From contig OX463844.1 of assembly GCA_949825065.1 (NCBI GenBank), forward strand, positions 29,724,033 through 29,788,032: 64,000 nucleotides of DNA, in the 5' to 3' direction. A model generated the notes under the pieces. That model was not told where the DNA came from, made no database searches, and was given only the letters and a program-made list of their open reading frames with translations. The stretch's first letter is position 1. Each line of letters opens with the position of its first letter. Positions 23,838 through 35,990 of the stretch are shown piece after piece. The position numbers and the translations under genes are program-made. The stretch comes from Odontocerum albicorne (Eukaryota > Arthropoda > Insecta > Trichoptera > Odontoceridae).

Positions 23838-24035
23838 TTTTTCGTGGTCTATGTGGAAAGGTGTCTGTCTACCCGCCTGGGGGCTATAGATTCGATTCCT
23901 TTTGGAGCATAGATTTTTTTAAAACTAGGATTCAAATCTGGTATTAACTTAAGACTTTTTTAACGTATTTCTGGTCAGTTGAATGAGATTTACATACAAC
24001 AATAAACCCACCAGGCTGCAAATAGCGAAAATTTA
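23838..24035 (+). repeat. SINE family 1 copy
   Basis: The head ('cgtggtctatgtggaaaggt', B-box 'gattcgattcc') and body ('tttctggtcagttgaatgag', 'caataaacccaccaggctg') are present. The 42-bp anchor spacing is retained. Confidence 0.65.
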
Positions 24036-25800
24036 ATAAAGTTACATTATTTCACAGGAAATTTGAGACGTACTTTTGTGAATACCCTACAAATCCTACT
24101 GTTATTGGAGTATGCGTGATCAGAAACAATTGTTCCGATACTTGAGAGATAAGAACCTCGTATGATCCAATATATTCCTCCTTTGTATTCATTATCATTT
24201 GTTATCCACTTGTCGAATCACTCTTTGATTGGGTGTTAACGTTCGGTCTGCGATATCAATCGGGGAAATCGTTCAATCAACTACTGCCAAGTTATTTGAT
24301 AGTACCACGATTGAATCGACAAAATAGAAGGATTGAATTATCAAACGTCTATGAGTTGGATTTAGTTATTAAAAATGTATTAAATAATTAACAAGCTTTT
24401 AATTTGGAAGAATCTCATAAGAATAATAACAATACGGGAATTAAGTTCGTGAAATTTGATTCAAGCCATTTAACGAGACTATTGAGTGTAAGAAAGATGC
24501 TTTGAAAGAATGAACGTTGTTATTAATTCGTCAATTTATTTCAAGAGTTTAAAAGATCTATCTATGAAAGTATTGTTGCATGTAAAACAGAGATTGGTGT
24601 TCACAAAACTTAAGAGAATTTATTTATTTATTCTGATCTACCATTTCCAATACATAATTTTCATGTGACAAATATTAAAAAAAATAAAAGGGTATTTCAT
24701 CATCATCGAAAACGTCGTTTTCTTTCAAGTCTGGGTTGCAGCCTCGCCAGTGTAGATCCATTAATCTTGTATTAATAACTTTTGCGTCTCCATCTTATTA
24801 AAATCCTGCCTCTTCTAACAAGACCAACTGCTTATATCAACTTATTTCGGGCGATTTAAGGCTACTTGTGTTGAAAGATATTTGTGTATAGTATAGTAAA
24901 ATGATCTCAATTAAAGCAGTTGTGTTGCAGGGTCCGTATGTACGTACGTACTCGTAATACGAGTATATTTTTTATTTGAGTTAAGATTTTTCAAAAAACA
25001 TTTATTTGCTAGCTTTTCGTTAGTTTTTAAGCGATAAAGTTTATATTTAACATAAATATAATAAATAATAAATTAAAGGGGTGTTCTCCCTTAAACATAA
25101 TGAATAATAAACAGATGATCTTGTTTGTTGCAAGAAGGGGAAATTAAGAGTCTCTGAAAACTCTTATCTACGTGAATTCATAATTTCAATAACTCCCACA
25201 AATTTCCGGGAAATTACCTTCAATTATGACGAGATTAAAATGACTTTTTATGTACTCGTAGTCTAACTTAACATAATAATCCCGTATAACTTTTGTTTGG
25301 CTTCTCAGGACATCTCAGGATTGTCATATCTTCTGAATTCATTCCAAGTCAACATACCTCAATTAAAACTCTGTCTTCAGATTTTATTGACGCTGCCATT
25401 AACAATTCATAGAATGGTTTTATGAGGCATAACTTCGCCTAGAGAAAGGGTTATGATGTGCCCATTGAACGCTTTAGCAAACAACTAAAGTTGGACAGTT
25501 TTCTGCTCTTTGGGGGTAGTAATGTCTTCATAATTATGCATAAGATGCCTTATAAGTGTACGTTTTCTGAATAATACACTCAGTTTGCTTAAAAACAACC
25601 CTCTAAGAATAACAATAACCGTTTTGTACGCGCGATTTAATGTTAATTTACTTTACATGTAAAAATTGATGTTATAAATCTGAAGATTCTTTTTAAGTTT
25701 AATTAAGACAGTTCTAAAAGTAACAGATAATGGCAATCGTGTAACATTCAATTAAAAGAGGGATTAGTAAAACAAAACTTATTTGAGGTTTTTTGTTTGA
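24036..25800. other. AT-rich stretch with an inverted octamer pair
   Basis: No gene was supported. At 24949-24965 two TACGAGTA octamers face each other as 'tactcgtaatacgagta', a 17-bp perfect inverted pair. A third copy lies at 25253. Confidence 0.5.
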
Positions 25801-26040
25801 CGATCTCTGTACACTAGTTGGTAAGATGCTTGACTTTTATATGGGAGTTTTGAGTTTGATTTCTTATGGATCTAAAAAATTGGTTTCAATATACTTAAAA
25901 AGACCGTCTGTTACCAAAACAAACTTTTGGTAACAGACGGTCAAACAAACGTGTACAATACGAGTATGAGTTGGTTGCTAATTCCAGTGATCCTTGACCC
26001 TAGGGCTCGATCATTGTGGCAAAAACACAATATTTTCTTC
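25801..26040 (+). repeat. SINE family 2 copy with internal fold-back
   Basis: The head 'ctagttggtaagatgcttga' matches the 40.9 kb copy. The 3' part 'gctaattccagtgatcc' and 'ctagggctcgatcattg' also matches. The middle holds an 18-bp perfect fold-back (25902-25942, arms 'gaccgtctgttaccaaaa', loop 5 nt) where the sibling has one copy of 'cgtctggtagcaa'. It appears that this short part was duplicated in inverted orientation in this copy. Confidence 0.55.
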
Positions 26041-26348
26041 TAGCACCGCTTTTTAACGCGTCTGCATCATCAAGTTGCATATATTGAGAAGCATGAATGG
26101 AAAAAAGTATTCAGATTGAATTATCCATGAATATTAATAAAGAATAAAACATAGATATAGATCATTAAACTGAGGTTTATCAGATTTCAATAATTATTTT
26201 AAGGAATTCATAGTTTTCGAGGCCTTGTAGCTGTAAACACGAGTAAATCCTTATATACATAATTACACACTTTGCGGTTAATGCACATCACTCCGTGACT
26301 TCATTTCAGAGTTACCAAGTATTAATCCAAGGTGTTTTCATTTTCTCA

Positions 26349-26446
26349 GAATATAATAAAAAAAATTATATTATGCGAGGATATCAATATATTTATTTAG
26401 AATATAATAAAAAAAATTATATTATGCGAGGATATCAATATATTTT
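26349..26446. repeat. Tandem duplication, period 51
   Basis: Two units starting at 26349 and 26400 share 'gaatataataaaaaaaat' and 'tatgcgaggatatcaatata' without visible difference. The short frame through them (EYNKKNYIMRGYQYI twice) is a by-product. Confidence 0.9.
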
Positions 26447-26881
26447 TAAGGCTTTGGTCACATTTATGGTTTTTTTTTAATAGTAAAAAAAAGCTTCAGA
26501 AATAAAGTAGCTTTGTATTAAAAAATAATTCGATTTTTACGTACATTTATTTGCCTTTATTTTACAAAATCATGTTTATATAAATTTTCATATTTTGTTA
26601 CAAGTTATCATGTAAGTGCTAATTATTTATTAACTATTTAAAAAATTTAATATTATGATGATTTAAAAAAAATAACACGTAGGAAAATACAATTGAGTTA
26701 ATCTATTGTCATTAAATTATATAAATTAGATTAGTTCTATAGTTTTTAAGTAACAAATTTGTATAAAGGTATAGTTTTTATAAATTAATCATATATTTCA
26801 AAAAACATAATTTTATGAACTGTGTGTTAATCAAATATTTAAAGCATATAAGTGGCAATAAATGAAAATATTTTTTTTTCA

Positions 26882-26919
26882 ATTATTTAAATGAAGTTTT
26901 GACACTTCATTTAAATAAT
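26882..26919. repeat. Perfect fold-back, 16-bp arms, 6-nt loop
   Basis: 'attatttaaatgaagt' (26882-26897) faces its exact reverse complement at 26904-26919. A rho-independent terminator reading makes no sense in this eukaryotic context. Confidence 0.9.
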
Positions 26920-27559
26920 AGACAAAAACTTTGATGTATTAAGTTGCTTCTGAATTATGAACTTGAATACCCCTTTTTATGAATATATTGTTATTTACTC
27001 GTACATGTTTTATTTTAAAATGTACTCATAAATAAATTAAAAAAAATTATAAAATATAATATCTACAATACACTCCACCCTTTAAAGACAAAATACATTA
27101 TTTATTTTACTCTAGCGATGGTATTAAAATTACTTAATATTTTATGGTTTCAAGATCAATTAATATTTTATGGTTTCAAACACACCTTGATTTAAAACTA
27201 AGCACCATTGATCGGATAATTAATCCAAGAGCTCACTAAATATGGTACTAATAACTTTAAAATATGAAACAATCATAAAAACCATACCACTGATAGATTA
27301 CGCCAATATGAACGGTCCTTAGACAAGATGAAATATTATTTACGGAGTATTATAAATTTCATACAATTATATCGTACTCGAACAAAATTACAAGGTACTA
27401 TATGTTACAATGTTGCCATACAAAGTCAATCTTACAAATGCCGATACGAAAAATGTCGCATAAAATGGGTCTATAATATATTTTGTCTTCTATTGAATCA
27501 CATTTTCACGGTATACGTTGTAAGCAGAATCATATGTTAATTTCCTCCAACAAATCAGA
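26920..27559. other. AT-rich stretch, nothing recognised
   Basis: 'ttaatattttatggtttcaa' occurs twice at a period of 25 near 27136. One TACGAGTA octamer is at 26996, and nothing else was recognised. Confidence 0.4.
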
Positions 27560-27680
27560 CAAAATCCGGGACCTTTTTTTGCTTCCATCGGGAATCAAAT
27601 CTGAAACCATTGACTTGAACGTCAAGCGATTAATCAACTTGACAACGAAGGTCGTCTTAACCACAAGGCCATAAGACTTT
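27560..27680 (-). repeat. SINE family 1 head, expanded
   Basis: The minus strand reads 'atggccttgtggttaagacg' and, after about 40 extra bases, 'cagatttgattcccg' (B-box-like). The A-to-B spacing is longer than in siblings, so an internal insertion or a different tRNA-like parent is possible. Confidence 0.4.
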
Positions 27681-29344
27681 TCAAAGTCAGTTTAAAATAT
27701 GGGAATATCAGGAAAATGGGAATATCTGGAAAATGAAATCATAGTCATAGCCTTTATATTCATATATTTTCGTTAGAAAACCAAAACGTATAAAAGTTAT
27801 CCTAAGCTATAATTAAACGTGAGAAGAAAAAAGTAAATCAATAGAGTTAGACGCATTTAAAGGTGCTTCGTTATTTAATCACCAGATGAGAATTTATGAC
27901 AACAGAAAAACTGATTCAATAAACAGTTTTGGGGTAAGCTCCAAACACCACTTTGTATTTTAAGAATTCATTTTTATTGGAAGATGCAACCAATATTCTT
28001 TGAATTGTATGGTCTTTAATATCATACGATTGCATGTGTATCAGTAAATAAAATATACTTTTTATAAGGACTCAAATTAAAAGCTTGAAAAAACTAACAA
28101 TTTAAAAAAAGTTTCAACTTTGTTTACATTTTTTTTAACTGAATTAACTCTTTCCTAAAATGTTCAGGTTTTTATTACATAAAAAGGTTCTTTAATTTCC
28201 ACTTGTTTCAATGATAGCAGAAAGTATAGGGTACCTGAAATAGAATAGATTTCATAAAGGTTTTACAGGAAACTTGGGGGAAAAGGATGTTTTTTTGGAC
28301 ACTGACCGTAATAAAGCAATGATATTTATCTATTGGATAAATCCAATGGGAATAATTTATAATGAAAATCGGATACTATCCCTCTGCAAGATAAAACTAG
28401 CATCAATAAAAATACATATTTTCCAAACCTACAGTTCTTTACTACAGCCAAATATTATTTTTAATGGTTTTACTTGTAAAATATTACGAGCATTATATCA
28501 AATATGAAAATTTTACCGATTGATATAACATTGTATAAAAATCATCACCATTTTTTCAAAAGATTTTTAATTAAACTTTATTTACCATTTACATGCGAGA
28601 ATAATAACTAGATGATTTATTTTAATATACGTTATTATCCTGTTGAAAACGTTTATGAAAATTAAATATATTTTATATTTTTTCTCTTTGCAAGAATTAT
28701 TCTGTGAATTCATTATTATTTAAAGTTTTTTTTTCATAGAAACAATGACAATATTTTACCCTTTTTATCGGTAAAAGGACACGTTTCAAATATATAAGTG
28801 TAATCCTTATCGTTTAAATTTAACAGGAGGGATAAAATCTTCTTATTTACTTTGAAATAAAGAGGCTTTTTTAAATGTATGTAACTATTGAAATCAATCA
28901 TCATTATTGAGAAAGAGGAATTATTTGATACACTCTTTAATAAAGATTTTTTTTATTCTTCCTGTCGAATTTTCACGTTGAGGGTTAAACGAAATAAATA
29001 AATAATATTTTGTGTTTTGTAAATATTATGATTATATTCTTTGCATAACACACAATGGCTGAAATAAAGATATGTATATCAACAAGTAAGAACATTTTGA
29101 AGCTTCTCGTTTAGTGTCTGAATCTCAATATTGAGGAATATGATCCGCACTAGAATTGGGGTAACATATGTTGTGCATATTTATCTTCTTGTGATCAAAC
29201 TGGTAACACTTCTCAACTAGTCTTTCCAGCGCATAAGTGATTTATTTTCTGTTCCTATAACCTTCCACATCGTCCATGATCATGAGTTTTTCCATGTCCT
29301 CTGCGTGAAATGTGGCAGAAAAATTTATGAATTCGTCGAGTATA

Positions 29345-29348
<4 letters not shown>
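27681..29348. other. AT-rich stretch, nothing recognised
   Basis: No coding region or repeat family was recognised up to the poly(T) that ends the next LINE. Confidence 0.45.
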
Positions 29349-29379
<31 letters not shown>

Positions 29380-31795
29380 CCACTTTGCACGGATTTCTCC
29401 TGTTACACAAAGAGGGTTTGCTTCTAGCGTTAGCTTATTCGTTAGGAATAATATCAGCCAGGATTCTTCTCATATTGCTAGACGGTACCGAGAATATATC
29501 AATCGTGTCATTCAGTTGGTTCAATATCTCTATACCACGCGTGACTGAGTGTTTAGCCATGATATTCGTCCTGTAAGTTGGTATGTAGAACAGAGGGTGA
29601 TTCCTTGCACGGATATATTTATTGGGTACATATAAACTTAGTGCTTCTAGAATCGCGGGACAGTTAAAGGAACCTTGAAAAACCTTTATTAGGAATATCG
29701 CAATGGATTCTTGCCTTCTTGTTTCGAGGCTTCTATAGTTACACACCGTGAGAAGTTCGGCATGGTGAGCATATTTTGGGTAATCGCCCTTTGTTCTGTA
29801 CCATAGATATCTGAGGATTTTTTTTTGTATTTGTTCTATATTGTTTTTATATTTGAGCTGGTGAGGAGCTCAAACCGTACATGCATATTCTAATTTGGTT
29901 CTAATTAGATAATTATATAAGTTTCGGAGGATATCGGTGCTGTTAAATTCTCTTGATATTCTCATTACAAAACCGAGTAGTTTGTAACAGTCCGATATCA
30001 AACGTGAGACATGGTTAACGAACGTGAGTCCGACATCGAAGGTTACGCCCAAATCCTTGAATTCAGAAACTCTGTTTAGTGCCACTCCCTGTATAGTATA
30101 CTGATGGTGGATTGGTGAAAACGATCGACTATAAGATACACAGACACATTTGTTAATGTTGAACAGAAGATGATTTTGCTCACTCCAGGAGACTAGGGAG
30201 TCTAGGTCCTGTTGTAACTGTGCACAGTCGTGAGGTGAATTGATCTTTTTGAATATTTTCAAGTCGTCAGCGAACAATAAACATGTCGAGTGACTTATGG
30301 AATTCTGAATGTCGTCTATTAATATGAGGAATAGTAGGGGACCTAAATTGGATCCTTGTGGTATACCAGATCTTGCGATAAATTCCACAGAAGACTTGTT
30401 ACGGATTGTTACGTATTGAGATCTTTCTTTTAGGTAAGATGCAAATAATCCAATTAGATTATCGCTGAAGCCAAGTTTGTGCATTTTCTTAAGTAATATA
30501 TCGTGATCAACTTTGTCGAAAGCTTTCTGAAAGTCTGTATATATTACGTCCGTTTGTGAAAGTTCGTCTAAGTTTGACGCAATCTGTTGTGTGAGAGAGA
30601 GAAGGTTGGTGAACAGTCGATCGTTTTGGCAAAAAGCCATGCTGGTTTCCAATAAGTCTTGTTGACACACTTGGTGGGTCAATTGGTTGCACAGTACAGT
30701 TTCGAAAATTTTTGGAAGCAAAGAGAGAACAGCTACAGGTCTGTAATTATGAGAGTCTAACGGGTCTCCCGATTTGAAGATAGGGCAGACCCTGGTTGTC
30801 TTCCAGCTTTCGGGAAATGTATTGGTATTTATGCTCAAGTTAAATATGTAGCAGATGGGATCACACACGTATTTCGCACAGACTTTGAAAATGTCGGCTG
30901 ATAACCCATCTGGTCCGATTGCTTTGTCGGTTTGCAAGGAGTTTATGCTTTTCAGCACTTTTTCCTTAGAAATGGAATGGAGCGATATGCTTCTGCTGTC
31001 TGACGAACTGTTTAATATATTTTTTATGTCATATTTGGCCGCTGAATCTAGGTAAACTGATTGAAAGTATTGTGCAAAGTTTTCTGCAATCTTTTGGGAG
31101 TCTTCAGTTATACTGTCACCCAGTTTCATAGATTTGAAGCTAGTTTTATTCGTTTTTCTATTTTTTACATGATTCCAAAGATTCGAAGGGTTTCCTCGGA
31201 TGTCGGTCTCTATCTTGGCTAAATACTCTTGGCGCGATTGTTTTATTTGAGTTTTTAATTTGGCTCTCAGCCTTGAGTATTCTAAGTAATCAGACTGGTT
31301 TCTGCTTTGAAGATAATTGTTATGAAGTTTGTTTTTATTTTTGAGATCTCGGATTATATCGACATTGAACCAAACTGGATAGTTGGGCAAATTTGGTAGA
31401 TTATGTTTCTGTGGGACGCAGATATCTAGCGTTCCGTAAATGACACTATGGAAGTACTCTACGGCTTCGTCAATATTATCTATGCTATAAAGGGTGTTCC
31501 AGTGAAAATGTAGTAGAATATTCTTTAAGAGTAAAAAATTTGCCTTATTGTAGTTATATGTAGGGCGGGAGTTGCGTGGGGAGGGGGGAGGATCCCTGGG
31601 TGGCGAAGGGCGATACTTGCGACCCCTCCCACGGCCCACGCATCTCACCTGGATCTCCACGGAGAGTGTCGGATGATGTCTATCTTCCTTTACAAAGCAT
31701 TCCAACGATCTGTCCACCTTGCAGTTGGTATTGCTTAAAACTAGGTCCAGCATATTGCCGTATTCGTTATATTGTTGATAGTCTCTAAGACGTTA
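29349..31795 (-). mobile_element. Non-LTR retrotransposon (jockey/CR1-like), 5' truncated
   Basis: A 29-nt T run (29349-29377) is the poly(A) tail of a minus-strand insertion. Coding similarity runs from close to that tail to about 31790 and stops abruptly, so the 5' half (most of the endonuclease and any ORF1) is missing, as is usual for target-primed insertions. I could not find a convincing target-site duplication. It lies antisense to the host gene and ends about 130 bp before its first visible exon. Confidence 0.85.
29435..31792 (-). pseudogene. LINE ORF2 reverse transcriptase with one nonsense codon
   Basis: One reading frame, on the minus strand, covers the end of an endonuclease ('GNMLDLVLSN') and a complete reverse transcriptase. 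RT motifs visible in order are 'DKAIGPDGLSADIFK', 'NYRPVAVLSLLPKIFE', 'YTDFQKAFDKVDHDIL', 'GIPQGSNLGPLLF' and the catalytic 'FADD' (30263-30274). A C-terminal region follows with 'LEYACTV' and 'RGIEILNQLND'. The frame is interrupted only by TGA at 29870-29872, where relatives usually have tryptophan, so a TGG to TGA change is likely. It then continues to a stop at 29435-29437. Near-intactness points to a recent insertion. The enzyme would copy the element's own RNA at the insertion site. Confidence 0.85.
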
Positions 31796-31925
31796 AGTTC
31801 TTTTTTTATCGAGACATTTATTCGTTGTTCTGTTCATTCAAACTTTAAAGCTCGAATATATTTTGTTTATTTATAAAGCGCCATATTTATTTTCTTTTGT
31901 TAAACCAGAGTCTCTTTTGTTTTAG

Positions 31926-32011
31926 GGGTGTACTTCAGCAGGGTAAAAGACAATATGAAGAAGCTATCCAGAGCTTCGAAAGAGCGATTCACTTCAGACC
32001 ATCACTAGCAC
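31926..32011 (+). CDS. TMTC-family TPR protein, internal exon a
   Basis: The exon lies between a pyrimidine-rich acceptor ('tcttttgttttag') and a consensus donor ('gtaagt'). It begins with the last base of a split codon and ends with the first base of another. Its 28 whole codons give a TPR helix pair, GVLQQGKRQYEEAIQSFERA and on to a helix-capping proline in 'RPSLA'. The sequence matches the C-terminal TPR array of TMTC1/TMTC2-type proteins, which are multi-pass ER proteins whose TPRs face the lumen and which O-mannosylate cadherin-type domains. The membrane part would lie upstream and is not in view. The family call rests on all three exons together. The exact paralogue is unresolved. Confidence 0.8.
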
Positions 32012-33555
32012 GTAAGTTCCATATTTCCTTGCGTTTTTATTTTTTTCTCTCCCAGAAGGACGATAAACGTTGGTTTATACCAGTTACACTTTTTAACCGA
32101 ATAATTATGTTGGTCTAAAATCAGGTTGTGGAGGAACATTCAAATTCTGTTGACATTATTTTGTGTACTTAACAATCCCAATTCTCGTTCATATCGTAAC
32201 GAAAAAAAATCACCTTTTTTCAGAACATGAACGTTCACTGTGTTCAGCCTTCTTTGCATATAAACGACGACATTCAATTTTACACATCTTCATTTGCGAT
32301 GCATTTCATTAATGAGAACAAGTACATTTTATCAGGGAAATTTGTATCTGAAAAACATAAAAGTAACATTTAGAAATAATACTTATTGTATCAGTGGTTA
32401 CCGATTCCATTGACCAAAGTGTTTTTTACACAATATATTTTTTTCACTCTGTAATCTTCTGCTATATATTATAGTATCTCTACACCATAACGAATATATA
32501 TAGATCTCTCAACGAAATCATGACCTCGTTTCACATCTCATAGACCTCTCGAAATCTGCCGAGGAACGAGAACAGTGGCGAGTGCCCTCTGAACGATATG
32601 AATCAAAACCATCATTACACTAACAAATGGAAGTCATCACGTTGCCCCCATGCCTGCATAAGGTAAGCGCATTCATTATGCCCACAGCGAAATTGATTCA
32701 AGGTGTAACACAATTATTATGAAAAGTTTAAACAAGGTTAAGCCTTTGTGAGGTCTTCTACGAAAACATCATTTTTGAATATTCCTTGTCAGTAAACCGC
32801 CTTTTGGTTACTTTTTAAATGATAACGTTTTAATTTTCGATGTTTTCTCAAAACTCTTTGAACCACATTTATTCTTCCGTGAAATCCGGGAGCTGACAAA
32901 GATTCCACATTTTGGCTTTTGTATAAATATGCGTTCATCTTTTATTACAAAATTACGAAATAATTTTCATCATCCACAACTGAATCCCATGTTTGATGGT
33001 GCACATGTGCTGCAGTTTTGTATGAACAAACCATCATGTATGTAATCAAGGAATTGCACATACAGCCACGTAACAATCTCGGGTTACAAGCAAACCACAC
33101 GAGCCCAACTACTAGACTTGTAATTTGTTTCCGCGCAATGGGACCGCATTGTACCGCAGGTGTGCAGCTCACGTGTCGAAGGTGTAATGAGACGGATACG
33201 AGATATTAATTATCCAAATATCAAATGGTTTCTGTAATTAATGTTAAAAGAGATTTTTGTTATAAATTTCTTTATATATTTTACTACAGATGCTTTGTGT
33301 ATTGTACCGGTTTAATGAGCTATTTTCTTGTATAAATCCTGTCCCACCATCCAGAAAAAAATATATAAGGGATGCTTTTGTAAAAAAAACAAACTGTAAA
33401 TCTTTATTATCACTAATTCTAATCAATCCTAAAGCCCCCCAGTAGCTGAAACCCTTGAAACACGATAATCGCCAGCTCACGATTTTTAATATCATTATTA
33501 ATTTTTAAAATGAAAATATATTTTTTCTAAATTTAAGGGTTTTCAAAAATAAACC

Positions 33556-33660
33556 CTCGCAAACTCAATAACTTAGTAAGATGCCTGTCTCCGATCTGGA
33601 GTATGCGAGTTTGATGTTCATAGGACAGTACGAGTATTTCAGTTCATAGGACAGTACGGA
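33556..33660 (+). repeat. Partial SINE head and short duplication
   Basis: 'cttagtaagatgcctgtctc' and 'gcgagtttgatgttc' resemble the family 1 head. Then 'ttcataggacagtacg' is repeated at a period near 30. The first of the two carries TACGAGTA at 33629, and the second reads 'tacggaca' at the same place. Confidence 0.4.
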
Positions 33661-34879
33661 CAGTATAGTATGGTCAGTAAGTTCTGAACAGAAAAGTAAA
33701 GAGAAAAACTTAATAACGATAAAAATCTGTATAAAAGAACAACACAAATTCTTTTAAATAATTTTTCCGTTCTAGGATTTATTGAAATATTTCATTTCAA
33801 TTATCCACTTTAAGAAAGAAAGCGACGTTGATGTTTTGATTTGTAATTTTTTTTCAAGATAAAGTTAAATATTGTTCAGAAAACAAAATATTTTACACAA
33901 AAATTATTCTAGATTTTTCAGAATTCAATCATCGTTTTTTAAAGTTTTAAGTATCAATAGATTTGACAACCGATTTTTATGGTGGAATGTTAACGAGGTT
34001 TGATAAATTTGATAACAACTCAAAATGTGCAGATAATGAGTTAAGAACAAGACACGTTGAAAACTTCGTTTGGCGAACAAAGTGCACTTCTCCAACACAA
34101 AATTGCATTTCTCGCCAAGAAGACAAAAATAAGGAAAAGAGAAAAAGTAGCAGATCTTGACTGATGTGCAAGTAATGGACCGTTTCTTTTGTGCTCATAC
34201 CAAAGCATGGCTGTGATAAATACAAAAAGGAAAAAAACACACCCCCAGATCGAGGGCTGGACTTAATGCTAAACGAAAAGTTATGTTATCCCTGAATAGC
34301 TCAGCCATATAACCACCCTTCTATTTCGTTCGCATCCCCCCAAACGACCTTCTCGTCATACTACGGCCTCGGGAAAAGTTCAGGGAAAATCCTTTTTTTT
34401 TCGCCCTGAAGTCTTACAAAATAGTAGCATTAGCTTTGATTTTTATGTTATGTGTCGTATTTTTATACCTCTGAACGGTTTCAAAACGTTTTCATGGCAC
34501 ACATTTGAAATTTAAATTGGCGTCTAAATTTACCGTAATATCTGAAATTCAAATAATACTCGTATGCGATTAAGTCAGTGAATACGTAGCTTAGTAAAAA
34601 TAAATCGTCGGGTTTTATCTGCAAAAAGTTTTCTTGTATTTATTTAACATTTAAATATATATATATATATATAAAATAATATAGCTACTCGTAGTTACTT
34701 TTATTATATTTATTTTCCAAAATAATATGCAAAAATGCAACGAAAAAAAAGTCAACTTTGGAAAAAATCCATTGATATTTCTTAAAATATAATATTTGAC
34801 AACACTTAGACATGTGCTCCGAAATATTTACTTAATCATAAATTACTTTTTTATGCCATTCATTATACTCGTATCAACT

Positions 34880-34926
34880 TACCCAAAACGCGTTTTGGTC
34901 TCCTATCTCGAGGTTTTCTTCAGACA
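34880..34926 (-). ncRNA. Hammerhead-like remnant
   Basis: On the minus strand CTGAAGA (34917-34923) is followed by 'cctcgagatagg' and then 'ccaaaacgcgttttgg', a 16-bp palindrome. The loop sequence 'tcgag.tagg' is shared with the 42.2 kb motif, showing common descent. The GAAA box is mutated to AAAA and stem I does not pair, so it should be inactive. Confidence 0.3.
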
Positions 34927-35289
34927 TATTGTTTCTTCTTTCTAATGAGAGTAATGCTTAGATCCAACTGGTGTCATGTTAATCAAGAGCGCGCGGGGTC
35001 TATTTACTAAAAATAAATGAATTAGAGGCGACATTTTAGGCTATTAAATTAAGAAAAAGTGATTAATTATTAAATATTCTTATACAGAGCTCCACAAAAT
35101 AAAAGTTGGAACCTTTTAAAAAAAATACGTAAAAATTAAACATAGTAAATTTTTTAATAATAAAAATAAGTTAGAAATGGAAAATTAAAGTTACGTGAGG
35201 GATTTTCTTGTACTTAAAATATTTATGAGACAAAATTAAACAAATTTCTCCTGTTATCAAATGAAGAATATCTACCTACCTATACCCAC

Positions 35290-35990
35290 TACTAACATAA
35301 CATATGATGGCCATACACCCTTGTGGAACTTCAATCTCCCGGACAATATTTCTCCATAGCAATCGGTCACTCGTCGTCTCCTTTCAGTCGCCTAAGATCC
35401 TGTTGCATGTTATAAAAAAGCCTCTATCCTCTATTTTATCTACACGGCTTATCCATACCAGCCTCTGTGATCTTATGTCACTGGTAATCAATTAGTGGTT
35501 GCCTCGTAATTTTTTGAGATTCTTCATGAGATCTATTTCCACGCTCCAGCAGACTGGTTAGAGCCAATTATCTTTCGTAAAAAATCGGTTATCGAAATTG
35601 AGTGAATTTTGTCTTTGAGTATCATGAACAACGCTTCAAACCCATATCTTACAAAAAGTAGGATAATCGAGCTCTCTATTTCTAGTTTGGCATTTCGTGA
35701 CAGGGCCAAGCCCCTAAAGCTCAGTAATGTTTGAAGTGCTGCGGCTGCTCTAGTTCCACTTTAGAACTTTGTTTGGATGGCCATGTGTATCTCATATTTA
35801 TTACTGAGGACATTGTTCAAGTATGTAAACTTTTCGACCTCTTCAATCACATTGTTTCCTATTATGGCGGGATTGAAAGGTGGGCTTTTAAAGTAATTTA
35901 ACTTCGAGCAACAAATCAATTTGGTTTTGGCACACTTTTGAAATATTATCTCTTCTAAAGGATACTCGTAATTCAAAAGAGTATGAGGTT
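35290..35990 (-). pseudogene. Decayed LINE reverse-transcriptase fragment
   Basis: The minus strand near its right end reads 'AKTKLICCS' and 'NVIEEVEKFTYLNNVLSN'. This resembles the segment just after the catalytic motif in many LINE reverse transcriptases, where a beta-strand motif like 'FTYLGS' is usual. Downstream (leftwards) the similarity continues across stops and frameshifts. No intact frame survives. Confidence 0.6.
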
